Position numbers and translations under genes: made by a program
Notes under the pieces: model-generated
The model's database searches: none
What the model was told of the DNA's origin: nothing
What the model saw: the letters and a program-made list of their open reading frames with translations, nothing else
Origin: Fusobacterium necrophorum subsp. necrophorum
GTDB lineage: Bacteria > Fusobacteriota > Fusobacteriia > Fusobacteriales > Fusobacteriaceae
Assembly (NCBI RefSeq): GCF_004006635.1
Contig: NZ_CP034842.1
Location: 1,240,001 to 1,304,000 of the forward strand
Length of the DNA stretch: 64,000 nucleotides
Direction of reading: 5' to 3'
Part shown: in pieces, positions 8,501-15,777 of the stretch
Position numbering within the stretch: the stretch's first letter is position 1
Layout of the letters: the number at the start of each line of letters is the position of its first letter

Positions 8501-9229
8501 ATGAAACAGAAAAATATATTGGATATTTTATTGGAAGAGAAAAAAATGAATTTACGAGGAAGACTTTATCATTATACACAAGTCCATTTTACATATAACT
8601 CAAATCATATTGAGGGAAGTCGATTGACAGAAGAGCAAACGAGACATATTTTTGAAACAAATACTTTTCTAGCGGATGGAAGTAATTTTATTTCTGTAGA
8701 TGATATAACGGAAACGATCAATCATTTTCGATGTTTTGATTACATTTTACTTCATGCTAAAGAGCCTTTATCTGAAGACTTAATTAAAAAAATTCATAAA
8801 ATACTGAAAACAAATACTTCTGACAGTCAGAAAGAATGGTTTCAAGTGGGAGAGTATAAAGCACTTCCTAATATGGTCGGAGATACTGTTACTTCTTCGC
8901 CAGAACAGGTTTCTTCTGATATTCAATTTTTGCTCCAAGAATATCAAAAGAAACAAAATATTACATTGGAGGATATTATTGACTTTCATGCAAGGTTTGA
9001 GATGATTCATCCTTTTCAAGATGGAAATGGAAGAGTGGGAAGATTGCTTATGTTCAAGGAATGTCTAGCGCATAACATGATTCCTTTTATCCTTGATGAA
9101 GAACATAAATTATTCTATTATCGAGGATTGCGGGAGTATAAAAAAGAAAAAGGTTGGTTACGGGATACCTGCTTATCTGCACAGGATAAGTATAAGCTTA
9201 TTTTAGACCAGTTGAAAATTATATATTAA
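8501..9229 (+). CDS. Fic-domain protein adenylyltransferase with built-in inhibitory helix
   Basis: This 242-aa protein carries the full Fic motif HPFQDGNGRVGR at residues 170-181. His170 is the catalytic base, and the glycine/arginine residues bind the ATP phosphates of the family's AMP-transfer reaction onto a target hydroxyl. Near the N-terminus, SNHIEG (34-39) matches the (S/T)xxxE(G/N) inhibitory motif whose Glu blocks ATP binding, making it a class II (self-inhibited) Fic. It is shorter than the common 330-380-aa forms and lacks the C-terminal winged helix. The ribosome site GGAGAAG is clear. The neighbours are IS remnants, suggesting acquired cargo. The target protein is unknown. Confidence 0.92.
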   Translation: MKQKNILDILLEEKKMNLRGRLYHYTQVHFTYNSNHIEGSRLTEEQTRHIFETNTFLADGSNFISVDDITETINHFRCFDYILLHAKEPLSEDLIKKIHKILKTNTSDSQKEWFQVGEYKALPNMVGDTVTSSPEQVSSDIQFLLQEYQKKQNITLEDIIDFHARFEMIHPFQDGNGRVGRLLMFKECLAHNMIPFILDEEHKLFYYRGLREYKKEKGWLRDTCLSAQDKYKLILDQLKIIY

Positions 9230-9369
9230 TTCAAATAAATGAAGGAGATAGGTATATATTTGGAGAATTATCAAACTATTTAATATGCCAAAATGGGAAT
9301 AATGGCGAGAATAATCTCGTCATTATTGATTTTTCATAGCCAAATATGATGTAATGGTTATATATATCA

Positions 9370-9480
9370 CAAAGGACAATAGAACGAGCTTTAAAAGAAT
9401 TACAGGACAATGAAAAGATAAGGCAGGTAGGTAGCGGTCGTTCGACAAAATATATTAAGAAAGAAAAGGGAATAAAATAG
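9370..9480 (+). pseudogene. C-terminal winged-helix scrap
   Basis: A 36-codon frame without a start reads RTIERALKELQDNEKIRQVGSGRSTKYIKK, then stop. This is the usual last wing of winged-HTH domains found at the end of Fic or AlbA_2 proteins. The rest of that gene is gone; 9230-9369 contains only degenerate sequence. Confidence 0.5.
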
Positions 9481-9489
9481 ACATGCAAT

Positions 9490-9526
9490 AATGACGATTA
9501 GAGAAAATAGGAAATCGTCATTTTTT
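9490..9526 (+). terminator. Intrinsic terminator
   Basis: AATGACGAT (9490-9498) pairs with ATCGTCATT (9514-9522), followed by a T run. It closes the Fic/winged-helix scrap region. Confidence 0.8.
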
Positions 9527-9649
9527 CTTTTATTTTATAACTTTAAAATGGGAAAAGTTCAAAAGAAATGCATGTGGAGGAATTTACAAAATATTTATCT
9601 TAGTGTGACATTTACTATTGAATTTACACCGCATCAATCGAGATTTGTA

Positions 9650-9679
9650 TTGACACTGATATAAAGAATGTGTTATCAT
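9650..9679 (+). promoter_or_regulatory. Promoter for the 72-aa gene
   Basis: TTGACA at 9650-9655, an 18-bp spacer and TATCAT at 9674-9679, about 34 bp upstream of the ATG. Confidence 0.65.
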
Positions 9680-9713
9680 AAAAATAAAGAAAGAGAAAAA
9701 GGAGATGAGGTAA

Positions 9714-9932
9714 ATGAAAAAAATAGACGCTGTTATATGTGGAATAGCAAGTATATTTACTTGTTCTAATACTATTTCAACGGAATCTTTTCAACGTTTT
9801 CCGTCTTCTTATGAAAAAAATGCAGAAAAATCGGTGCAAAGGGCTTGGGTAACTGTTGGAAGAACGATAAAAGGAGCTATTGATAAATATGACGAGGAAA
9901 GTAAAAAAGGCTTCTTCGTGAAATTGGATTGA
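9714..9932 (+). CDS. Small hypothetical protein, 72 aa, possibly exported
   Basis: The family is not recognised. The N-terminus (MKKIDAVICGIASIFTCSNT) is a weakly hydrophobic, possibly signal-like segment with a Cys. The remainder is polar (SVQRAWVTVGRTIKGAIDKYD) and ends GFFVKLD. It has a good promoter, an AAAAGGAGATGAGG ribosome site and its own terminator (9961-10004), so it is a complete transcription unit. The bases coding for its last residues plus the terminator recur without a gene body at 422-562 and after etfA, which suggests a multi-copy gene family whose other members have been eroded or mobilised (inference). Confidence 0.7.
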   Translation: MKKIDAVICGIASIFTCSNTISTESFQRFPSSYEKNAEKSVQRAWVTVGRTIKGAIDKYDEESKKGFFVKLD

Positions 9933-9960
9933 CGGAAAATAGAAGATGAAATCTTTAAAA

Positions 9961-10004
9961 GGATTTTAGAGAGATTAGAAATTGAGTCTCTAAAATCCTT
10001 TTTT
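9961..10004 (+). terminator. Intrinsic terminator of the 72-aa gene
   Basis: GGATTTTAGAGA (9961-9972) pairs perfectly with TCTCTAAAATCC (9987-9998), then six T. Same family as the hairpins at 517-562 and 34,566-34,609. Confidence 0.8.
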
Positions 10005-10131
10005 GTTTTTAAGGAAGCGATAAAATAGTAGTATATCAGAACTGCAAACAAAAGGATTCTTGTTAAAAATAAGAATTTCGTAAATTTAGAATGGAGTAAT
10101 AAGATTTTAGTTTATTTGTAAGATAAAAATA

Positions 10132-10160
10132 TTGATTTTATTTTCATTTTTATATATAAT
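10132..10160 (+). promoter_or_regulatory. Promoter for lemA
   Basis: TTGATT at 10132-10137, a 17-bp spacer and TATAAT at 10155-10160, about 40 bp before the start codon. Confidence 0.65.
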
Positions 10161-10201
10161 GATTGCAGTAGTGTATTATTTATAATGAAGGAGGAAGACG
10201 A

Positions 10202-10852
10202 ATGTTTTTGATTGTTCTTATTTTGATAATAATAGGAGTTGGATTTATCAAATCCTATAATCGACTGCAAGCTTTGGCTCAAAGAGTAAAATCAAGTAAT
10301 TCAGATATTAAAAATGCCATTTTTCGAAAGGTGGAATTAACCAATAAGTTGATGGATATTGCCAAAGGTTATGCAAATCATGAAAAATTGGTTTTTATCA
10401 AAACAAGTGAGGATTTTTCGACTGCTTATAAGGACAGTAACGAGTCACTTGCCCATTTAAAAAGTTTGTCTGTTCATTTTCCGGAATTAAAAGCAAATGA
10501 AAATTATTTGGATTTATCTCAAAAAATCACTACCAATGAGGATTTAATTATGAAAAGAAGAGATGATTATAATACAGCGGCAGAATTATACAATGCAGAA
10601 AGATTAAAATTTCCATTTGTTTTATTTTCCTCTTCTCTTGGATTTCGAGAGGCACCGTATCTTGATTTGGATTCGAATCAAAAAATTGATGATTTCAATA
10701 CCGACGATGGGGAAATTCTAAAAGATATTTTCAGAAATGCAGCAAATACAACAACGGATTTCACAAAAAAAGGAATTGAAAAAATTCAAAAAACCGCTAA
10801 GAGTATGAATAAAAAAGAGGAAAGCACGGAAGAGGAAGAAAAGGAAAGTTGA
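10202..10852 (+). CDS. lemA: LemA family membrane-anchored protein
   Basis: The protein has 216 aa with an N-terminal membrane helix (about 2-17) and then the helical LemA body: RVKSSNSDIKNAIFRKVELTNKLMDIAKGYANHEK (with the family's conserved GYA-HE pattern), LKANENYLDL, and a second helix pair ending NAERLKFPFVLFSSSLGFREAPYLD. LemA proteins are envelope proteins of unclear molecular role. The C-terminus is unusual: an extra 50 residues finishing in a Lys/Glu-rich acidic tail. It follows GAAGGAGGAAG and stands alone; a convergent terminator separates it from the YbaK gene. Confidence 0.85.
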   Translation: MFLIVLILIIIGVGFIKSYNRLQALAQRVKSSNSDIKNAIFRKVELTNKLMDIAKGYANHEKLVFIKTSEDFSTAYKDSNESLAHLKSLSVHFPELKANENYLDLSQKITTNEDLIMKRRDDYNTAAELYNAERLKFPFVLFSSSLGFREAPYLDLDSNQKIDDFNTDDGEILKDIFRNAANTTTDFTKKGIEKIQKTAKSMNKKEESTEEEEKES

Positions 10853-10861
10853 GAAGAGTAA

Positions 10862-10898
10862 GACTGTTGTAAATGTATTGTTACAACAGTCTTTTTTT
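10862..10898. terminator. Bidirectional terminator between convergent genes
   Basis: GACTGTTGTAA (10862-10872) pairs perfectly with TTACAACAGTC (10881-10891), followed by T7 on the plus strand. It serves lemA and probably the converging minus-strand deacylase gene, whose stop is at 10,899. Confidence 0.85.
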
Positions 10899-11363
10899 CT
10901 AAATTTGGCAAACATCCACCCATTCAATGTAGTTGGAAGCTTTTTCAAGTTCTTCCAGAGTAAGTTCAATCGCACTATTGGGAGTTCCACAAGCCGGAAG
11001 CATAGTTCGAAACCTTTTCATTGAGGCATCCAAGTAAACTTTTACATTATCTTTTACAGCAAATGGACAAACTCCGCCTATCGGATGACCTATTAGTGTT
11101 TCAACATCATTTCCTGCTATCATTTTAGCCTTCGTTTTAAATGTAGCCTTAAATTTTTGGTTATTGATTTTTGCATCCCCTGCAACTACTATAATAGTTG
11201 GAATATCCTTTATGAGAAATGATAAGGACTTCGCTATTCTGGCAGGTTCACAAGAATTAACCATTGCGGCTTCTTCTACAGTTGCTGTGGATTCTTTAAA
11301 TTCTTTTATTCTATCCTGTAAACCAAATTTTTCTAAATGTTTTTTCACAGCTTCAATTGACAT
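10899..11363 (-). CDS. YbaK/EbsC family aminoacyl-tRNA deacylase-like protein
   Basis: At 154 aa it has the single-domain length of the YbaK/EbsC/ProX editing family, which hydrolyses mischarged tRNAs such as Cys-tRNA(Pro) in trans. Family features seen: ARIAKSLSFLI near residue 42-52 (the conserved catalytic Lys region), IIVVAGDAKIN, IGHPIGGVCPFAV around 92-104, the binding-pocket GG-P motif, and the late ACGTPNSAIELTLEEL. The start follows GGGGAGGG. Exact substrate (Cys, Ala or other) is not readable. The 208 bases upstream carry no other gene. Confidence 0.9.
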   Translation of the reverse strand: MSIEAVKKHLEKFGLQDRIKEFKESTATVEEAAMVNSCEPARIAKSLSFLIKDIPTIIVVAGDAKINNQKFKATFKTKAKMIAGNDVETLIGHPIGGVCPFAVKDNVKVYLDASMKRFRTMLPACGTPNSAIELTLEELEKASNYIEWVDVCQI

Positions 11364-11572
11364 CTTTTATCCCTCCCCGTTTATGACGCTTCAAATTTAT
11401 CCAAGCTTTTTCTTTTAATCAATTAGGTAAATGTTCAGCAACTTCTTTATTGTTTGAATTATCCACAACTTATGGACGATTTAAATACAGAATACAATTT
11501 ATAAGACTTTTTCCTATATTTTAAAGTTGTGACTGAAAAACTTAAAAGAATTAGAAAAAGGTGGACTCCATT

Positions 11573-12580
11573 TTAAAATCGAAGAACATTTTTGATTCCC
11601 TTGATAGAAATATCTTTGGATAAGAAATGCTCTTTTATCGGCTCTTCTTTCATTAAATCGGTACTTAAATATTTTTTGTTATCATCGGGAAATACAGTGA
11701 CAACAATGCTATCTTTTCCAAGTTTATTTTGCAACATCAATGCCCCTATTAAATTGGCTCCGGAGGAGATTCCAACTCCTAAACCGCATTTCGCAAGTTT
11801 TTGAGCCATGACAATAGCATCTCCGTCATCTACACTGATAACGGAATCCAGCTTATCCAGGTGAATCAAATCCGGAATAAATTCATCTGAAATTCCTTCT
11901 ATTCTATGTTTTGCCACTTTATATCCGGTAGATAATGTGGGAGAATTTAAAGGTTCCAAGGGACATATTTTTGCATTCGGGAAATTTTCCTGAATTCTTC
12001 GCCCTATTCCCATCACTGTTCCACCGGTTCCGACTCCGGCGACAAATCCGTCAATCGTCAAGCCTAAATGTTTCATTTCATCGACAATTTCCCGACCGAT
12101 TCCGTAGTAATGGGCATCACTGTTATATGGATTGGAAAATTGGCTCGGCAAATAGGTATTAGGATTCTTTTTCGCAAATTCTTTCGTTTTTTCGATACTA
12201 CCTAAAAAGCCTCCCTCTTCTCTGCTCACTAAGACAATTTCTGCCCCCAGAGAACGAAGCAAGTGTTTTCTTTCTTCGCTCATCCAATCCGGCATAAAAA
12301 TAATTACAGGATGTCCCAGAATTGCTCCCATAGCGGAAAAAGCTATCCCCGTGTTTCCACTGGTTGCTTCAACGATAGGAGCTCCTTTTGTAATTTCTCC
12401 TTTTTCATAAGCCGTTTTTAAGGTATAAAGAGCGATTCTATCTTTAATACTCCCGGTCAGATTATAGCTTTCGTTTTTTACAAAAATTCTTCTTTCCTCT
12501 CCTTTATAATCAAATGCCAACTCCAACATAGGGGTTCTTCCAATTAAATGTTCCAAATATTTCATGTTTTCTTCTACCAT
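11573..12580 (-). CDS. Cysteine synthase-like PLP-dependent enzyme (fold type II)
   Basis: At 335 aa it is a full-length beta-family PLP enzyme. The Schiff-base lysine is Lys46 in LTGSIKDR, the substrate loop TSGNTG is at 73-78, and the phosphate-cradling GVGTGGTVMGIG is near 180-190, followed by SSGAN near 265. Reactions of the family are beta-replacement on O-acetylserine or related substrates. Fusobacteria use such enzymes to make H2S, and one has been described that forms lanthionine for peptidoglycan, so cysteine synthase, H2S-forming cysteine lyase and lanthionine synthase are all possible here. The start follows GGGAGGCTG. An inverted repeat 61-79 bp upstream of the start may be its operator. 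Confidence 0.88.
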   Translation of the reverse strand: MVEENMKYLEHLIGRTPMLELAFDYKGEERRIFVKNESYNLTGSIKDRIALYTLKTAYEKGEITKGAPIVEATSGNTGIAFSAMGAILGHPVIIFMPDWMSEERKHLLRSLGAEIVLVSREEGGFLGSIEKTKEFAKKNPNTYLPSQFSNPYNSDAHYYGIGREIVDEMKHLGLTIDGFVAGVGTGGTVMGIGRRIQENFPNAKICPLEPLNSPTLSTGYKVAKHRIEGISDEFIPDLIHLDKLDSVISVDDGDAIVMAQKLAKCGLGVGISSGANLIGALMLQNKLGKDSIVVTVFPDDNKKYLSTDLMKEEPIKEHFLSKDISIKGIKNVLRF

Positions 12581-12640
12581 GTTTCAGCCTCCCTTATCTT
12601 TCTTAAAAATGATTGTAAATAGCAGAATATATTGTTAAAA

Positions 12641-12659
12641 TTGTGTAAAAGATACACAA
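12641..12659 (-). promoter_or_regulatory. Inverted-repeat operator candidate upstream of the PLP enzyme
   Basis: TTGTGTA-(5 bp)-TACACAA, perfect 7-bp arms, lies 61-79 bases upstream of the minus-strand start and between it and the divergent SUFU gene. The spacing fits a dimeric repressor or activator; its identity is unknown. Confidence 0.5.
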
Positions 12660-12790
12660 ATAATGCTTACTAGGTATTGAGGTTATTCTAGCACATTTTC
12701 CTAAAAAAGAATATAATGAAAGAAAACTTTTTTCATAGTAATGTTTGCGGGAGTATGATACAATGAAAAGAAAAAATGAGAGGGATCAGG

Positions 12791-13450
12791 ATGACATTAG
12801 AAGAGTTTAGAGAAAAATGGGAAGAGAATGAAGATTGGGCTCCCGGTTGGGATGCCCTTGAGGAGAGCTTCGATAGATTATATAGAGGACAAAAACCGAC
12901 ACATTTTGGAACCTTGCTTCCATCTCGTGCCGCTTTTGGAGGAAACGAGTATTTAGACGGATATTCCATGTGTCAATCTCCCAAAGGATACAAACATTTA
13001 CTTACTTTCGGGATGAGTGAATTGTATGCGGAAGAGGAAGCTCTAGGCGGAGAATACAGCAAATGGGGTTATGAAATGACTGTCAAACTGAAAGAAAAAG
13101 AAGAGAAAGAATGTATGTGGGCGGTTGATATGCTATCCAATTTAGCTCGTTATACCTTTCAAAATAATGCTTTTTTTGAAGAATTTCAATATATTTCAGG
13201 AGACGGAACTTCCATTTGTAAAGATAGAAAATCCGAGATTACCGCTTTGATAACAGTCCCGGATACCGAAATTTCTCCAATCGATACTCTCTATGGTAGG
13301 GTGGAATTTATTCAACTGGTAGGAATTACAGAAAGAGAGCTGCAAAAAATTCAAGAAAATCCGGAAAATATTAAGCTGCTGTATGAAAGACTGAAAGAGG
13401 AAAATCCGGATTTGGTATTGGATTTAGACAGGACCAAGTCTTATTTATGA
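12791..13450 (+). CDS. Suppressor-of-fused (SUFU) domain protein
   Basis: The sequence follows the bacterial SUFU-domain pattern: APGWDALEESFDRLY near the start, then HFGTLLPSRAAFGGNEYLDGYS, HLLTFGMSELYAEE, WGYEMTVKL, MWAVDMLSNLARYTF and the signature DTLYGRVEFIQLVGIT. In bacteria this domain is a stand-alone protein or a polymorphic-toxin immunity module; no toxin is adjacent here. I place the start at 12,791, where GAGAGGG gives normal spacing, rather than at the ATG five codons upstream (12,776). The gene stops a few bases before the IS605-type left end, and its natural terminator may be the hairpin now beyond the IS (15,617). Confidence 0.85.
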   Translation: MTLEEFREKWEENEDWAPGWDALEESFDRLYRGQKPTHFGTLLPSRAAFGGNEYLDGYSMCQSPKGYKHLLTFGMSELYAEEEALGGEYSKWGYEMTVKLKEKEEKECMWAVDMLSNLARYTFQNNAFFEEFQYISGDGTSICKDRKSEITALITVPDTEISPIDTLYGRVEFIQLVGITERELQKIQENPENIKLLYERLKEENPDLVLDLDRTKSYL

Positions 13451-13561
13451 ATTATGTCAGAACACTCGCGACTTTAGTCGTGAGATGAATGGCATATTTT
13501 TGTTTACAAAAAATTTGAAATAGTTAAATACATATGGTAGAATAAAAAAAGGTGATAAAAG

Positions 13562-13963
13562 ATGGCAAATATCAATTTTGGAAGAGGGTATGTATACTCA
13601 ATTCAATATCATATAGTATGGTGTGTAAAATATAGAAGGAAAATATTAATCGATGATATTGAAAGAACTTTAAAAGAATTACTAATTGAAATTTCTAATG
13701 AAAATAATATAAAAATAGTAGAAATGGAAACACATTTAGACCATATTCACATATTAATTGAGTGTAGTCCACAACATTTCATTCCTAATATTTTGAGGAA
13801 ATTCAAAGGGATTTCTGCAAGAAAACTGTTTTTAAAATATCCTGAGATAAAGAATAAATTATGGGGCGGGCACTTATGGAATCCTAGCTATTTTGTTGCA
13901 ACAGTTTCTGAAAATACAGAAGAACAAATAAAAAAATATATTCAAACTCAAAAAGAAAAATGA
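13562..13963 (+). CDS. tnpA: IS200/IS605 transposase TnpA (Y1 HUH)
   Basis: A full-length 133-aa single-strand DNA transposase. The HUH pair is HIH (61-63) within HLDHIHILIE, and the nucleophile is Tyr126 in IKKYIQTQ. Conserved KYRRKIL, RKFKGISAR and WGGHLWNPSYFV segments are present. As a dimer it would excise and insert the element as single-stranded circles by recognising the end hairpins. Start at GGTGATAAAAG-ATG. tnpB begins 12 bases after its stop, so both are likely cotranscribed. Confidence 0.95.
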   Translation: MANINFGRGYVYSIQYHIVWCVKYRRKILIDDIERTLKELLIEISNENNIKIVEMETHLDHIHILIECSPQHFIPNILRKFKGISARKLFLKYPEIKNKLWGGHLWNPSYFVATVSENTEEQIKKYIQTQKEK

Positions 13964-13975
13964 AAAGGAGGAGTT

Positions 13976-15403
13976 ATGGCAAATTATGTATTAACACTGG
14001 CTTTAAAAACTGAACTTTGGCATAAACATATTTTAGAAAAAAGATTAAATATTGCTAGAATGATATATAATGCTTGTCTTTGTGAAATTCTTAAAAGACA
14101 TAGAAAAATGCTAAATTCTCTTGAATATAAAGAAATTAATAATTTAGATAAAAAGGAACAATCAAAAAGATATAAAGAATTAGATAAAAAATATTTCATA
14201 TCTAAATTTGAATTAAACAAGTATATGAAACATATGACACAAAAATTTAAAAAGAATATAGGCTCTCAAATGGGGCAAGAATTAGCTGAAAGAGCTTTTG
14301 CGACTTATGAAAAACTTAAATATGGTAAAGCTAAAAAAGTATATTTTAAAAGTTATGGAGATTTCTATTCTGTTAGAGAGAAAGGAAATATAACAGGGCT
14401 TAGATTTTTTAAAGAAGATTGTTGTATATCTTGGTTGGGATTAAAGATTCCAGTAATAATAAACAAGAATGATAAATATTCACAAAGTTGTTTTTTAGAT
14501 AAGTTACTGTATTGTAGGCTGATTAAAAGAGTTGTAAATGGAAAAAATAAATATTATGTTCAAATAACTTTTGAGGGAACACCTCCTAAAAAACATAAAA
14601 TTGGAGAAGAAAATGAAATAGGAATCGATATAGGAACATCAACAATAGCAATCGTTAGCGATAAGGAAGTTAAATTACAAATATTAGCAGAAAATATTGG
14701 AATAAATGAAAAGGAAAAAACAAGACTACAAAGAAAATTAGATAGGCAGAGAAGAGCAAATAATCCTAATAAATATAATACTGATGGTACTATAAAAAGT
14801 AATAATAAAGAAAAATGGAAAACAAGTAATTCCTATTTAAAAACACAGTTAAAACTTTCTAATCTACAGAGAAAAATCGCAGAGAAAAGGAAACAATCTC
14901 ATACTATTTTAGCAAATAGTATACTAGAAATTGGAACAATAGTAAAGGTTGAAAATATGAGTTTTAAAGGTTTACAGAAAAGAAGTAAAAAAAATGAAAT
15001 ATCTGAAAAAACCGGAAAATTTAAAAAGAAAAAAAGATTCGGGAAATCATTATCTGATAGAGCACCTGCATTATTGCTTGAAATCATAGATAGAAAATTA
15101 GGATATATTGGAAAAAATATATTAAAGGTAAATACTTTTAAAGTAAAGGCAAGCCAATTAAATCATGAAACAAATGAATATGAAAAGAAAAGTCTATCTA
15201 AAAGATGGGTAGAAATAGTAGGAAATAAAATACAAAGAGATTTGTATTCAGCATTTTTAATAAAAAATGTAAAAGAAAATTTAGAAGAAGTGAATATAGA
15301 AAAAGCCAAAAAAGAATTTAAAAATTTTGTAAAATTGCATAATAAAGAAATGGAAAGAATAAAAAAAAGTGGTGTAAAAACATTAAAATGTATGGGATTT
15401 TAA
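13976..15403 (+). CDS. tnpB: TnpB RNA-guided nuclease, zinc-ribbon-less variant
   Basis: The 475-aa protein retains the RuvC triad: Asp218 in GIDIGTS, Glu326 in VKVENMSF and Asp422 in QRDLYSAFL. Between Glu326 and Asp422 there is no CxxC pair: the usual zinc ribbon is replaced by NHETNEYEKKSLSKRWVEI, a known style of TnpB subfamily. The N-terminal half is the REC/wedge part. TnpB cuts DNA next to a TAM guided by an omegaRNA from the element's right end and favours retention of the IS. Ribosome site AAAGGAGGAG. Intact triad and full length argue for activity. Confidence 0.93.
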   Translation: MANYVLTLALKTELWHKHILEKRLNIARMIYNACLCEILKRHRKMLNSLEYKEINNLDKKEQSKRYKELDKKYFISKFELNKYMKHMTQKFKKNIGSQMGQELAERAFATYEKLKYGKAKKVYFKSYGDFYSVREKGNITGLRFFKEDCCISWLGLKIPVIINKNDKYSQSCFLDKLLYCRLIKRVVNGKNKYYVQITFEGTPPKKHKIGEENEIGIDIGTSTIAIVSDKEVKLQILAENIGINEKEKTRLQRKLDRQRRANNPNKYNTDGTIKSNNKEKWKTSNSYLKTQLKLSNLQRKIAEKRKQSHTILANSILEIGTIVKVENMSFKGLQKRSKKNEISEKTGKFKKKKRFGKSLSDRAPALLLEIIDRKLGYIGKNILKVNTFKVKASQLNHETNEYEKKSLSKRWVEIVGNKIQRDLYSAFLIKNVKENLEEVNIEKAKKEFKNFVKLHNKEMERIKKSGVKTLKCMGF

Positions 15404-15570
15404 AATAAAAAAATGGTTTTGAACCGAGCCAACAGGATGTGAATGTTCTCAACGGAGAACTTGTTCATGAAAGTCTTAAGGAAATTAGCTAGTGTTTGAA
15501 TACTAGATATTCAAAAGAAACTGAATAGTACTTAAGAACCTCGTGACTTTAGTCGTGAGAGGTTCAGAGC
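15404..15570 (+). ncRNA. Probable omegaRNA / right-end RNA of the IS605 element
   Basis: Non-coding sequence after tnpB folds into successive stems: GGTT/AACC, GTTCTC/GAGAAC, TTTGAATA/TATTCAAA, and the right-end hairpin (15,536-15,565). This is the position and build of omegaRNA scaffolds, which usually begin inside the end of tnpB and extend past the right end. The guide would be the first 15-20 bases beyond the element (from about 15,570). The RNA boundaries are inferred. Confidence 0.5.
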
Positions 15571-15616
15571 AAAAAGAAACATAGGATATTAGAAATAGCA
15601 AGGGAAAAATAAACAG

Positions 15617-15665
15617 AAAAGGACTGATTGAAAATAGAATATTTTGAAATCGGTCTTTTCTTTTA
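15617..15665 (+). terminator. Intrinsic terminator
   Basis: AAAAGGACTGATT (15,617-15,629) pairs with AAATCGGTCTTTT (15,647-15,659) allowing G-U, with a T-rich tail. It may once have ended the SUFU gene before the IS605 insertion; it now insulates the TPR operon. Confidence 0.65.
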
Positions 15666-15777
15666 TGAAAAGAAGTAAAAAGTGATTCGGGAGAAGAAAA
15701 AAGAATAAGAGAGAGAAATTTTATTAGAAATGTGTTATAATAAAGTGGGAAATTTTTTAGCATAAGGAGGTCTGACA

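Larger units (their letters stand above)
13455..15570 (+). mobile_element. Complete IS200/IS605-family element
   Basis: The element carries a Y1 transposase (tnpA) and tnpB, flanked by subterminal hairpins of the same design: CTCGCGACTTTAGTCGTGAG at 13,465-13,484 (left) and CTCGTGACTTTAGTCGTGAG inside a longer stem at 15,536-15,565 (right). No inverted terminal repeats or target duplication are expected for this peel-and-paste family. The exact ends are estimated to within about 10 bases. It sits directly behind the SUFU stop codon. Both genes are intact, so it looks competent. Confidence 0.85.
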
